Assembly: GCA_030620735.1 (NCBI GenBank)
Contig: JAUXDV010000054.1
Coordinates: forward strand, 1 to 9,648
Direction of reading: 5' to 3'
DNA length: 9,648 bases
Source: Gammaproteobacteria bacterium
GTDB taxonomy: Bacteria; Pseudomonadota; Gammaproteobacteria; Chromatiales; Chromatiaceae
Shown here in pieces: positions 1 through 5,700 of the stretch. The first letter of the stretch is position 1. Every line of letters starts with the position of its first letter. Below the pieces are notes generated by a model. It searched no databases. It worked only from the letters and a program-made list of their open reading frames with translations, and was not told the origin of the DNA. The translations under genes were made by a program, and so were the position numbers.

Positions 1-504
1 ATGCGGCTCGGAGAGATCTATTTTGCGGCAGCTGACATCGGAGTGGATACATTTACAAGACACCTGCAAAATTACATCGATATGCCACGTAGTACGACGC
101 TGACCATCAACATGCGGGACAGTGTTCTATCCCTGGCTGCATGGCGTACTACTGTTTCGCGCGCAGGAAGCCCCGATACCGGGGATCTCAGTGAGGAAAA
201 AAACAGATGGGTCCAGAATGCTTCCATGGGATCCGGGCTTAACATCATCGAGGTCAGCGCCGAAACACTCAGCGGCATGAGTTCCAGATCACACGACTAC
301 TGGTTCACCCACCCCTGGGTTAGTAGTGACGTCCTGACCCAGTTTTTATTCCATAAAGCCCCTCGCGAGCGAGGACTTGTGGAAAACATACGGGAAGATA
401 GCATCCGCTACTGGACTTTTCCGCCGGATTATCAGGAACGCATCATAGATATCGTCACACAGGCTGTTGAAACCAGGAGAAGCCAGATAGCAGGTGAAGA
501 GTAA
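1..504 (+). CDS. DUF900-type alpha/beta hydrolase, C-terminal part (5' end outside window)
   Basis: This is the C-terminal 167 residues of a probable alpha/beta-hydrolase of the DUF900 family, whose substrate is unknown. The reading frame is open from base 1. The Met there is probably internal, because the nucleophile region (a G-x-S-x-G elbow) expected upstream is missing. Visible family-like features are a beta-strand ending in AAD (Asp12, candidate acid residue), followed by a strand and an 'SRAG' segment near residues 53-56. An 'NIIEVSA' strand lies near 81-87. The segment SHDYW...VSSDVL (residues 97-112) resembles the family's conserved His-x-Tyr/Phe region, so His98 is the candidate catalytic His. 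The gene ends at TAA and converges on the channel gene with 35 bases between them, in which I see no clear terminator. Family assignment is from remembered motif patterns; the missing N-terminus prevents a full check. Confidence 0.7.
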   Translation: MRLGEIYFAAADIGVDTFTRHLQNYIDMPRSTTLTINMRDSVLSLAAWRTTVSRAGSPDTGDLSEEKNRWVQNASMGSGLNIIEVSAETLSGMSSRSHDYWFTHPWVSSDVLTQFLFHKAPRERGLVENIREDSIRYWTFPPDYQERIIDIVTQAVETRRSQIAGEE

Positions 505-539
505 AGGAACCTCTGAATAGATCCATGGGATGGGGGCAA

Positions 540-887
540 TCATTTCTCAACGCAATATGAGCGCTCGCTCGATTCGTATACCTGTTTGAATGCCTGGTCA
601 GCTGCATGAACGCCTATCGCAATCACGATCCCGGTAAAAACGATGCCCACAAATGCGATAGCAATCGCAAGTAATTTTGATATTTTTTTCTTCGGATAAA
701 GGTCGCCGTATCCAACTGTGGCCGCGTTGATGAAGGCGTGATAGAAGGCATCAAACTTCGACCAGCCCTCATTTCTTCCAATGATGTATCCCAGGAGACT
801 GACGCACAATATAAGGAATATCAGGATCGGGCTTGCATAGCCAAGCTCGATGAGGAACAGGCGTAAAAAATCAAAGGTGAATTTCAT
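540..887 (-). CDS. Two-transmembrane potassium channel (Ion_trans_2 type)
   Basis: A compact 115-residue inner-membrane potassium channel subunit, expected to work as a tetramer. The sequence shows a first hydrophobic helix at about residues 19-37 and a pore helix near 45-56. The canonical K+ selectivity filter TVGYGD is at 57-62, followed by a second helix at about 70-92. The short cytoplasmic tail (93-115) is polar and too small for an RCK/TrkA-N regulatory domain, so gating by nucleotide or calcium through such a domain is not expected from this polypeptide. The start gives a normal N-terminus but has only a weak upstream purine stretch (AAAAAAG). It lies 169 bases downstream of the TPM operon on the same strand and may have its own promoter or be read through from that operon. 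The ion selectivity call is very secure from the filter; the physiological role is unknown. Confidence 0.92.
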   Translation of the reverse strand: MKFTFDFLRLFLIELGYASPILIFLILCVSLLGYIIGRNEGWSKFDAFYHAFINAATVGYGDLYPKKKISKLLAIAIAFVGIVFTGIVIAIGVHAADQAFKQVYESSERSYCVEK

Positions 888-1056
888 CCGTACTTTTTTA
901 CCGTTCTTTTTTTGAGTTTAACCCGCCAAACGTAGCGGACATAATATCAGATCTGTGATTTGGTCTCAGAATCACACTGGTGTTGTTATCGATCTATTCC
1001 TGGCAAGATGCAAGATTCACACATCTTCTGGATCACTATTGCAGCAGAGTGACCTG

Positions 1057-1935
1057 CTACCATCCACCGGATGCACCTCCGCCACCAAAACTTCCTCCTC
1101 CACCCGAAAACCCTCCACCACTGGAGAAACCACTGCTTCGCCGCCCACCCCTGGAGTTGCGTCCTCTGCGGCCGACAGCATTCTCATCAGATTCAACGCG
1201 CCATTTCGCAGGCCATATGGCGCGCAACACAGGTATGACGGCAAGCCACAAACCTACGGATACAAGTGCAGCAGTCTTGCCAGCCACCATTGGGAAAAGC
1301 GCAAAAAATGGCGTCAGGAAAGCGTACATAACCCAACCACCGGAACCCTGAAGCGCAACTGCATAATAGACAAAAGGCAGTATGAATAAGCCGAATACGG
1401 CGAGAAAAATAGTCTCCATCATGAGGTTGTCACTCTCTGCAGGCATTTCAGGGATAGCCGCCTTGTCTCCCTGAATCGCTCCGGAAATCGCCTCTACCGC
1501 AGATTCGATGCCGCCCTCAAAATCTCCCTTTCGAAACGCCGGCATCATCAGATAATCAATAATTCTCCGGCTTGCCAGGTCGGTCAGCACAGCTTCCAGT
1601 CCATAACCCACTTCGAGTCGAATCTTGCGGTCATCACGCGATACCAGCAGTAAAACCCCGTCATCCACACCTTTACGCCCCAGCTTCCAGGTTTCCACCA
1701 CGCGCATGGAGTAATCTTCCAGCACCTCTCTCTCCAGTGAAGGGATGGTAAGCACCACCAGCTGGGCGCCTGTACTTCTCTGCAGGGAAGTCAGGCTGCT
1801 ATGCAGGCGTGTTTCTGCCGCATCGTCCAGCAATTCAGCAAGGTCATTCACACGTGCGGAGAGATAGGGGACTTCCAACGCCGCCAGGTCAGGCACCGCT
1901 CCCACCAGCAATATCAGGATCAGCACAAAACGCAT
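1057..1935 (-). CDS. YgcG-like TPM-domain protein with glycine-rich C-terminus
   Basis: A 292-residue exported or membrane protein, last gene of the lemA-TPM-TPM operon. Residues 1-20 form a signal peptide (MRFVLILILL then VGAVPDLAAL). Residues about 23-137 are a TPM domain (TLP18.3/Psb32/MOLO-1 fold): a VNDLAELL start, the DDGVLLLV strand (91-98) and the GYGLE segment (111-115). Hydrophobic segments follow near 161-186, 190-210 and 213-229, then a basic linker and a tail from about 264 made almost only of Gly and Ser, ending in GGW. This layout is typical of bacterial YgcG-like proteins. I chose the start at 1935 rather than a longer open frame reaching 2178. The signal peptide begins here, an AAGGAAG Shine-Dalgarno sits at 1942-1948, and only one base separates it from the upstream gene's stop. 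Biochemical function is not established; a phosphatase activity has been claimed for a plant relative, and a role in membrane-protein handling is inference. Confidence 0.88.
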   Translation of the reverse strand: MRFVLILILLVGAVPDLAALEVPYLSARVNDLAELLDDAAETRLHSSLTSLQRSTGAQLVVLTIPSLEREVLEDYSMRVVETWKLGRKGVDDGVLLLVSRDDRKIRLEVGYGLEAVLTDLASRRIIDYLMMPAFRKGDFEGGIESAVEAISGAIQGDKAAIPEMPAESDNLMMETIFLAVFGLFILPFVYYAVALQGSGGWVMYAFLTPFFALFPMVAGKTAALVSVGLWLAVIPVLRAIWPAKWRVESDENAVGRRGRNSRGGRRSSGFSSGGGFSGGGGSFGGGGASGGW

Positions 1936-1936
1936 A

Positions 1937-2590
1937 CTACTCTTCCTTGATCCGCAGACCATTGAGTAGTTCGTTGCGCTCACCTGGCCGGGCCTGCAAA
2001 CCATACTGCTGCAGAATGTGGCCACAGGCAATGATGGTCTCACACAGTGCATCTGTTGGCCTGCCAGCCTGGATGCCGGCAACCAGATTATCGATCTGCT
2101 CCGGCCATACGGATGGTGGTACAACCTGATGTATGCCCTCATCTGCAAGGATGAGGGCGCGATGTTCGAAAACGGCAAGAAAAATCAGGATGCCGGTACG
2201 CTTTTCCGTGTGAAACATCTGCTCCTCAAGAAAAGCCGCCTCTGCCCTGAGTCGTGTCAGGCGCTCGATCCTGGCGGGTGACAATAACCATCGTGTCACT
2301 GGCGAATAGCAGGCCAGCGCATAACCCAGCAATGCGCCCAGCAAGGTTGGGAGAATAATCCACAACAGAATCGTGATATCCCATAACCCGGCGAATTCAT
2401 GTATTACGCCCGCCAGCAAACTGGTGGCTACTGCACCCAGTGCGGCTCCACGCCAGCGAGCCGCTTCGTGATCATCCAGTTGCCCCACCAGGTAGGGCAC
2501 GATCTCTCCTGCGTTACCCGTTTCCGCCTGCGCAGTCACTTCGCGGATTCTTTGCAGATCATCAGCAGAGAAGAGCTCTTTTATGCTCAT
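1937..2590 (-). CDS. Membrane TPM-domain protein with internal transmembrane hairpin
   Basis: A 217-residue protein, second gene of the operon. It has no signal peptide. An N-terminal segment (residues about 9-40) ends in the strand TGNAGEIVPYLV (24-35), which matches the first strand of TPM domains. Two hydrophobic segments follow (about 48-64 and 74-95), then a charged helix (about 106-131). The second TPM half contains GILIFLAVFEHRALILADEGI (about 133-153), with the typical 'E-R-x-x-x-I-L-A-D-E-G-I' ending. So the TPM signature appears split around a membrane hairpin. A VVPPSVWPEQIDNLV region (146-170) and a C-terminal helical tail complete it. The ATG is 3 bases after the lemA stop; a weak GGA overlaps that stop, suggesting coupled translation. 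Its own 3' codons provide the Shine-Dalgarno for the next gene. Family membership is well supported by context and motifs; function is unknown. Confidence 0.85.
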   Translation of the reverse strand: MSIKELFSADDLQRIREVTAQAETGNAGEIVPYLVGQLDDHEAARWRGAALGAVATSLLAGVIHEFAGLWDITILLWIILPTLLGALLGYALACYSPVTRWLLSPARIERLTRLRAEAAFLEEQMFHTEKRTGILIFLAVFEHRALILADEGIHQVVPPSVWPEQIDNLVAGIQAGRPTDALCETIIACGHILQQYGLQARPGERNELLNGLRIKEE

Positions 2591-2593
2591 CCC

Positions 2594-3187
2594 TTATCCG
2601 GAGAAGTCCACCTGCGGCGGCTTTGCAGCGCCTTCATCCGCCTTGAAATAGGGCTTATCGGTAAACCCGAAATATTCGGCAGTCAGATTGGATGGAAAGC
2701 GCCGACGGCTGGTATTGAACGCTTTGGTCACCTCATTGTAACGTCTGCGTTCCACCGTAATACGGTTTTCAGCGCCCTCCAGCTGCCGCTGAAGATCCCG
2801 GAATGCCTCGGTAGCTTTCAACTCCGGATAGCGCTCCACCACCACAAGTAAGCGTGACAATGCACTGCTCAATGCAGACTGACTGGACTCGAATGCCTCT
2901 AACTGCTGCGCATCCGGCGCACCCTGAATGCTGGTTTGCCCGACTCTTGTTCTTGCATCGACGATATTTTGCAGGGTTTCCTGCTCAAAATCTCTCGCGC
3001 CCTGCACCGTCTTGACCAGGTTGGGAATTAGATCGGCCCGTCGCTGATAGACATTTTCAACCTGGCTCCAGGCAGCATCGACGCCTTCCTGCAGTCCTAC
3101 CAGGCGGTTATAACCTGTCCATATGACCACGCCAGCGATCAGCAGCAGCGCCGCAATAATTCCACCCGGACTGAGTAATTTATTCAT
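2594..3187 (-). CDS. lemA: LemA family membrane protein
   Basis: A full-length 197-residue LemA protein, first gene of the operon. A single N-terminal transmembrane helix (about residues 8-25) is followed by a long alpha-helical domain. Family hallmarks are clear: YNRLVGLQEGVDAAWSQVEN (26-45), QRRADLIPNLVKTV (48-61), an ARTRVG segment near 78-83, and LEGAENRITVERRRYNE near 136-152. The C-terminal block has FP near 164-165, then FGF and KPYF. LemA proteins are inner-membrane-anchored with the helical bundle outside the cytoplasm; their molecular role is not known, though they commonly travel with TPM/YgcG genes as here. The ATG is preceded by a good AGGAGTT Shine-Dalgarno at 3193-3199. I see no strong sigma70 promoter upstream. 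The symbol is the family name and does not imply the original sensor-kinase lemA of Pseudomonas (gacS). Confidence 0.96.
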   Translation of the reverse strand: MNKLLSPGGIIAALLLIAGVVIWTGYNRLVGLQEGVDAAWSQVENVYQRRADLIPNLVKTVQGARDFEQETLQNIVDARTRVGQTSIQGAPDAQQLEAFESSQSALSSALSRLLVVVERYPELKATEAFRDLQRQLEGAENRITVERRRYNEVTKAFNTSRRRFPSNLTAEYFGFTDKPYFKADEGAAKPPQVDFSG

Positions 3188-3192
3188 GTTTC

Positions 3193-3199
3193 AACTCCT
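3193..3199 (-). promoter_or_regulatory. Shine-Dalgarno of lemA
   Basis: On the minus strand this reads AGGAGTT, with seven bases between GGAG and the ATG at 3187. It is the strongest ribosome-binding site in the left half of the window and fixes the LemA start. Confidence 0.8.
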
Positions 3200-3234
3200 G
3201 ATTATCAAAACTTAACGCATGCAAGTCGCTGCAT

Positions 3235-3252
3235 CCGCCACCGCAACGGCGG
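3235..3252. other. GC-rich hairpin upstream of lemA
   Basis: CCGCC and GGCGG (3235-3239 and 3248-3252) form a 5-bp stem around an 8-base loop. An alternative pairing gives CCG/CGG with an inner CCG-CAA-CGG hairpin. It lies in the lemA leader about 50 bases before the start. There is no T-tract on either side, so it is not a standard terminator. It may be a leader structure or a protein-binding dyad. Confidence 0.35.
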
Positions 3253-3515
3253 GTCAAACCTGTTGCCTTGCTGCATATTCTATGAGACCTGCTCATTGAA
3301 GATTTTCAGCGGTCCAAAATCCATGAGACAGAATAAAGTGTGTCGGCTCATCTGGCAAGCAACGGTTTTGCTGTCACATGGCAAGATGCGGCCAACTTGA
3401 GCGAGAGACTCCGCTAGAGAGGGACTCGATAGAGTACATGCCAAAGAGCTGTTGCAGGAGATGCGGAATTCCGCCGCTGATCGATGCCCGCGGGATGTGG
3501 CGCAACAAGAAGCAA

Positions 3516-3544
3516 TTGCTTGATGATGACCACTCCAGTATTAT
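3516..3544 (+). promoter_or_regulatory. Sigma70-like promoter for the DOMON-like/namZ-like operon
   Basis: A TTGCTT -35 element (3516-3521) and a TATTAT -10 element (3539-3544) are separated by exactly 17 bases. The -10 matches five of six consensus positions and the -35 only three of six. Transcription would begin near 3551, leaving a leader of about 33 bases before the ATG at 3584. This supports that start over the upstream TTG at 3545, which would fall inside or before the transcription start. Confidence 0.55.
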
Positions 3545-3583
3545 TTGCGCGTCACCCACAAGCAATTTTCCGGAACAACAAGC

Positions 3584-4186
3584 ATGCCAGGACTCTCTTC
3601 AACCTGCGTTTCCCTGGTCCCCCACACAAAGAGTCAAACGTTGGCGGTTCGCAGTATCAAGGTGGAAATCAACACGACTCCGGAGGGCTCCCTGCGACTG
3701 CGATACCTGCTGGAAGGAGAGCTCGACCTGCTGGCAATACCGGCGGCGGCTCCCTCCGTACATAGCGATGGTCTGTGGCGTCATACCTGCTTTGAAGCAT
3801 TTGTTGCCGCAGGCAGTTCACCCGAATATTGTGAGTTTAATTTCTCGCCCTCCACGCAATGGGCCGCTTATGGCTTCGCGCGATACCGGAAGGAGATGGA
3901 AACGCTGGAACACGGCGTCTCCATGCCGGTTGAGGTGCGCCTCTCCAGTGATCGGCTGGAACTCGAAGCGCCGATCCCCGGCATGGCGTTGAGGACGCTT
4001 CCCGGCAGCGGCGCGATTCGCATGGCTCTGGCCGCTGTCGTCGAGGAGATTGATGGCCGGTTCTCCTACTGGGCGCTCGCGCATCCGTCAACTTCACCTG
4101 ATTTCCATCATCCCGATAGTTTCATGCTGCATCTGCAGCGGCCGGTTGCGGACGCAGCGCTCACCGCTACAAAGGCCCCGTCATGA
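3584..4186 (+). CDS. DOMON-like domain protein
   Basis: A 200-residue soluble protein with no signal peptide or membrane segment. It matches the short proteobacterial 'DOMON-like' family, a beta-sandwich related to heme- and sugar-binding DOMON domains. Diagnostic blocks are LWRHTCFEAFV (64-74), CEFNFSPSTQWAAYGF (83-98), an 'AAVVEEIDG' strand (150-158) and YWALAHPSTSPDFHHPDSF (162-180), rich in conserved His and aromatic residues. I chose ATG 3584 because GGAA (3572-3575) lies eight bases upstream and the predicted promoter starts transcription near 3551. A TTG at 3545 is the alternative and would add 13 residues. The last four bases overlap the next gene (ATGA), so the two are translationally coupled, which suggests a shared pathway. 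The ligand is unknown; a sugar or heme ligand is inference from the fold name only. Confidence 0.85.
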   Translation: MPGLSSTCVSLVPHTKSQTLAVRSIKVEINTTPEGSLRLRYLLEGELDLLAIPAAAPSVHSDGLWRHTCFEAFVAAGSSPEYCEFNFSPSTQWAAYGFARYRKEMETLEHGVSMPVEVRLSSDRLELEAPIPGMALRTLPGSGAIRMALAAVVEEIDGRFSYWALAHPSTSPDFHHPDSFMLHLQRPVADAALTATKAPS

Positions 4187-5388
4187 AGTTTGGCATCGAC
4201 CGGCTTCTCGACGATGATTCGTTGCAGGCATCCCTGGCTGGCTGGCGCGTGGCACTGCTGGCGCATCCGGCTTCCGTCACCGCAAATCTCGAACACTCGC
4301 TGGATGCGCTGGCAGCAATAGAGAGTATCAATATCACGGCAGCCTTCGGCCCTCAGCACGGACTGCGCGGCGACAAGCAGGACAACATGGTGGAGTCACA
4401 GGACTACATCGATCCTGTTCACGGCATACCCGTCTATAGCCTCTATGGCGAGGTGCGTCGGCCAACGCAGCAGATGATGGAGAGTTTCGATCTCCTGCTG
4501 GTGGATCTGCAGGACCTTGGTTGCCGCATCTACACCTTTATTACGACCCTGCGGTATATGCTGGAGGCTGCAGCGGCGCATGGCAAGACGGTATGGGTGC
4601 TCGACCGGCCGAATCCGGCGGGTCGCCCGATCGAGGGCTTGACACTGCGTAAAGGCTGGGAGAGCTTTGTCGGTGCGGGTGGAATGCCGATGCGCCATGG
4701 ATTGACGCTGGGCGAAATGGGCAACTGGTTTATCAAGCGATTCTCACTGAACCTGGACTACCAGGTCATCGAAATGCAGGGTTGGCAAGTCGAAAAGGCG
4801 CCAGGCTTCGGTTGGCCACTGGGGGAGCGTGAGTGGATCAATCCGAGTCCCAATGCGCCCAACCTGTGGATGGCACGTTGCTATCCCGGCACGGTCATGT
4901 TGGAGGGAACCACGCTGTCGGAGGGGAGGGGGACGACCCGGCCGCTGGAGTTGTTTGGCGCACCGGACATCGACGCCGCTGCGATCATTGCAGAAATGAA
5001 CCGCCTTGCGCCGCAGTGGCTGCGTGGCTGCAGACTGCGTGAATGCTGGTTCGAACCCGTCTCGCACAAGCATCAGGGGAAATTGTGCGCAGGCGTGCAA
5101 ATCCACGTTGAGAGCTCGCACTACGAGCATCACGCCTTCCAGCCGTGGCGGCTGCAGGCGCTGGCTTTCAAGGCTCTGCGGCGAATTTACCCGGACTACC
5201 CGCTGTGGCGCGATTTCGCTTACGAATATGAACATGAACGTCTGGCAATCGATTTGATCAACGGCAGTGAATTGCTGCGCGAGTGGGTGGATGACCGGAA
5301 CGCAACTCCGTCTGATCTCGAGGTGCTGCTGCGGGCAGACGAATCCGCCTGGGCCGAAGAGTGCAGAGAGGTGTTGATTTACCTCTAG
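4183..5388 (+). CDS. DUF1343 / NamZ-like exo-beta-N-acetylmuramidase family protein
   Basis: A 401-residue member of DUF1343 (YbbC/NamZ, glycoside hydrolase family 171). The characterised Bacillus enzyme removes terminal N-acetylmuramic acid from peptidoglycan fragments. Signature blocks are HPASV (28-32), FGPQHGLRGD (55-64), YSLYGEVRRPT (85-95), DLQDLGCRIYTF (108-119), LDRPNPAGRPIEG (140-152) and EGTTLSEGRGTTRP (241-254). Glu90 in the YGEVRRPT block is a candidate catalytic acid, not proven here. Length is normal for the family. Unlike the secreted Gram-positive enzyme, the protein begins directly with MKFGIDRLLDDD and has no signal peptide, so it probably acts in the cytoplasm, perhaps in cell-wall sugar recycling. 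An AAGG (4172-4175) seven bases before the ATG serves as ribosome-binding site. It overlaps the DOMON-like gene by four bases. Family call is firm; substrate is inferred. Confidence 0.93.
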   Translation: MKFGIDRLLDDDSLQASLAGWRVALLAHPASVTANLEHSLDALAAIESINITAAFGPQHGLRGDKQDNMVESQDYIDPVHGIPVYSLYGEVRRPTQQMMESFDLLLVDLQDLGCRIYTFITTLRYMLEAAAAHGKTVWVLDRPNPAGRPIEGLTLRKGWESFVGAGGMPMRHGLTLGEMGNWFIKRFSLNLDYQVIEMQGWQVEKAPGFGWPLGEREWINPSPNAPNLWMARCYPGTVMLEGTTLSEGRGTTRPLELFGAPDIDAAAIIAEMNRLAPQWLRGCRLRECWFEPVSHKHQGKLCAGVQIHVESSHYEHHAFQPWRLQALAFKALRRIYPDYPLWRDFAYEYEHERLAIDLINGSELLREWVDDRNATPSDLEVLLRADESAWAEECREVLIYL

Positions 5389-5389
5389 C

Positions 5390-5402
5390 GAGACCATGTC
5401 TC
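5390..5402 (+). other. Short perfect hairpin after the namZ-like stop codon
   Basis: GAGAC-CAT-GTCTC starts one base after the TAG stop. The stem is 5 bp with a 3-base loop and no T-tract follows, so it is at best a weak pause or mRNA-end structure rather than a classic intrinsic terminator. Confidence 0.35.
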
Positions 5403-5430
5403 AGACTGTCGAGGCATGAAAAAACATTTC

Positions 5431-5540
5431 TTCTCGCCAAGACGCAAAGCTTCCGCGTCCCTGCTCACGCTCCTGACCTACATCCATGTAGGCCAAGATC
5501 GCTAAGAAAAACCTTTGCGTCCTTTGCGTTCTTCGCGAGA
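5431..5540. repeat. Imperfect inverted-repeat element with CGCAAAG arms
   Basis: The left arm TTCTCGCCAAGACGCAAAG (5431-5449) pairs with the right arm CTTTGCGTTCTTCGCGAGA (5522-5540). They differ by one substitution and one inserted base over the shared TCTCGC-AAGA-CGCAAAG core. The right side also has a tandem 9-mer CCTTTGCGT at 5512-5520 and 5521-5529. A perfect palindrome lies at the centre (5477-5492). CGCAAAG-armed intergenic repeats of this kind are dispersed in several environmental proteobacterial genomes, as I recall, so this is probably one copy of a multicopy REP- or MITE-like element. As RNA it would fold into a long hairpin followed by TTCTTTT, so it could also help end the namZ-like transcript. 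There is no transposase, and obvious target-site duplications are not seen. Confidence 0.65.
5477..5492. repeat. Perfect palindrome at the centre of the inverted-repeat element
   Basis: CCTACAT-CC-ATGTAGG is a 7-bp perfect inverted repeat with a 2-base spacer. It sits near the middle of the larger element, making a nested cruciform-like design. It could be a protein-binding dyad or the loop end of a folded repeat. Confidence 0.6.
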
Positions 5541-5555
5541 GATTCTTTTAAAAAT

Positions 5556-5585
5556 TGACTCATTTGCAAGCATTTCAGTGACTCA
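5556..5585. promoter_or_regulatory. Pair of TGACTCA dyads
   Basis: TGACTCA occurs at 5556-5562 and 5579-5585. Each copy is itself a near-dyad (TGA-C-TCA), and the 23-base offset is close to two helical turns. CATTT is repeated between them (5561-5565 and 5571-5575). This arrangement could suit a dimeric regulator binding one face of the DNA upstream of the VOC gene. No regulator is recognised from the motif, and chance remains possible. Confidence 0.25.
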
Positions 5586-5601
5586 AGGATTCTAGTTGAA
5601 A

Positions 5602-5638
5602 ACGTGAATGTCTGGACTTCACGTGATTGCGCCAGACA
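5602..5638 (+). promoter_or_regulatory. Interlocked inverted repeats: possible H-type pseudoknot or two-state leader
   Basis: ACGTGAA (5602-5608) is complementary to TTCACGT (5618-5624), giving a 7-bp hairpin whose 9-base loop is TGTCTGGAC. The first seven loop bases, TGTCTGG (5609-5615), are complementary to CCAGACA (5632-5638) downstream. Loop-to-downstream pairing is the geometry of an H-type pseudoknot. With all pairs formed the first connecting loop has zero bases, so one terminal pair would have to open; otherwise the two helices are mutually exclusive. The structure lies 63 bases before the VOC start codon, so it is probably in the leader if transcription begins upstream. It does not match the SAM-II, preQ1 or guanidine riboswitch patterns as I remember them. 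As DNA, the first repeat could instead be an operator. Confidence 0.4.
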
Positions 5639-5649
5639 ATCAATAGCCT

Positions 5650-5665
5650 CCTGCGCGAAAGCGGG
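5650..5665 (+). promoter_or_regulatory. GAAA-loop hairpin before the VOC ribosome-binding site
   Basis: CCTGCGCGAAAGCGGG folds as CGC-GAAA-GCG closed outside by CC/GG, or as a 5-bp CCTGC/GCGGG stem with a 6-base loop. It ends 23 bases before the Shine-Dalgarno. GNRA tetraloops stabilise RNA hairpins, so this strengthens the view that the leader is structured. Confidence 0.4.
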
Positions 5666-5688
5666 AATTTATTTGTGGACAACCCCAT

Positions 5689-5696
5689 AGGAGAGG
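5689..5696 (+). promoter_or_regulatory. Strong Shine-Dalgarno of the VOC gene
   Basis: AGGAGAGG lies four bases before the ATG at 5701; taking AGGAG as the core, the spacing is seven. It fixes the VOC start and is the best ribosome-binding site in the window. Confidence 0.85.
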
Positions 5697-5700
5697 ATCA

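Larger units (their letters stand above)
3188..3583. other. Divergent intergenic region between lemA and the DOMON-like gene
   Basis: This 396-base spacer separates two divergent operons. Next to lemA it holds the Shine-Dalgarno and a GC-rich hairpin (3235-3252). ATGAGAC occurs twice (3282-3288 and 3323-3329). Near the right end is a sigma70-like promoter (3516-3544). The middle part (about 3338-3520) can be read as short open stretches in several frames, none with a good ribosome-binding site or a recognised family. An 87-base frame-2 stretch (3434-3520) looks protein-like in composition, so a decayed gene remnant is possible but unproven. I see no RNA gene here. Confidence 0.6.
5389..5700. 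other. Structured intergenic region upstream of the VOC gene
   Basis: This 312-base spacer has no convincing gene. In order it contains a short perfect hairpin just after the namZ-like stop, a 110-base inverted-repeat element (5431-5540), and a short A/T-rich stretch. Two copies of TGACTCA follow (5556-5562 and 5579-5585, start to start 23 bases), then interlocked inverted repeats (5602-5638), a GAAA-loop hairpin (5650-5665) and a strong Shine-Dalgarno. I see no clear -10/-35 pair. A small open frame crossing the inverted-repeat element is dismissed because it follows repeat sequence. Confidence 0.7.

Noticed and set aside
901..950. CCGC/GCGG inverted repeat beside an A/T tract upstream of the channel gene as a terminator
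   Set aside because: The stem is only 4 bp, and on the strand that would need it the tract is A, not T. On the other strand the T run precedes the stem.
955..1389. Two plus-strand open frames, one strongly proline-rich
   Set aside because: They are the antisense of the glycine-rich tail and membrane part of the minus-strand TPM protein; Gly codons read backwards give Pro codons. No ribosome-binding site or family match.
1936..2178. N-terminal extension of the Gly-rich TPM protein up to 2178
   Set aside because: The extra 81 residues are antigenic nonsense over the upstream TPM gene. A signal peptide and Shine-Dalgarno mark the start at 1935.
3201..3229. GATAAT as a lemA -10 element with GCGACT as -35 on the minus strand
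   Set aside because: Transcription would start near 3194, inside the Shine-Dalgarno, leaving no usable leader.
3378..3992. Cys- and Arg-rich plus-strand open frame running into the DOMON-like gene
   Set aside because: Most of it overlaps the DOMON-like gene in another frame, and the part before 3584 has no ribosome-binding site. The 'CCRRCG' stretch briefly suggested a zinc finger, but no second cysteine pair follows.
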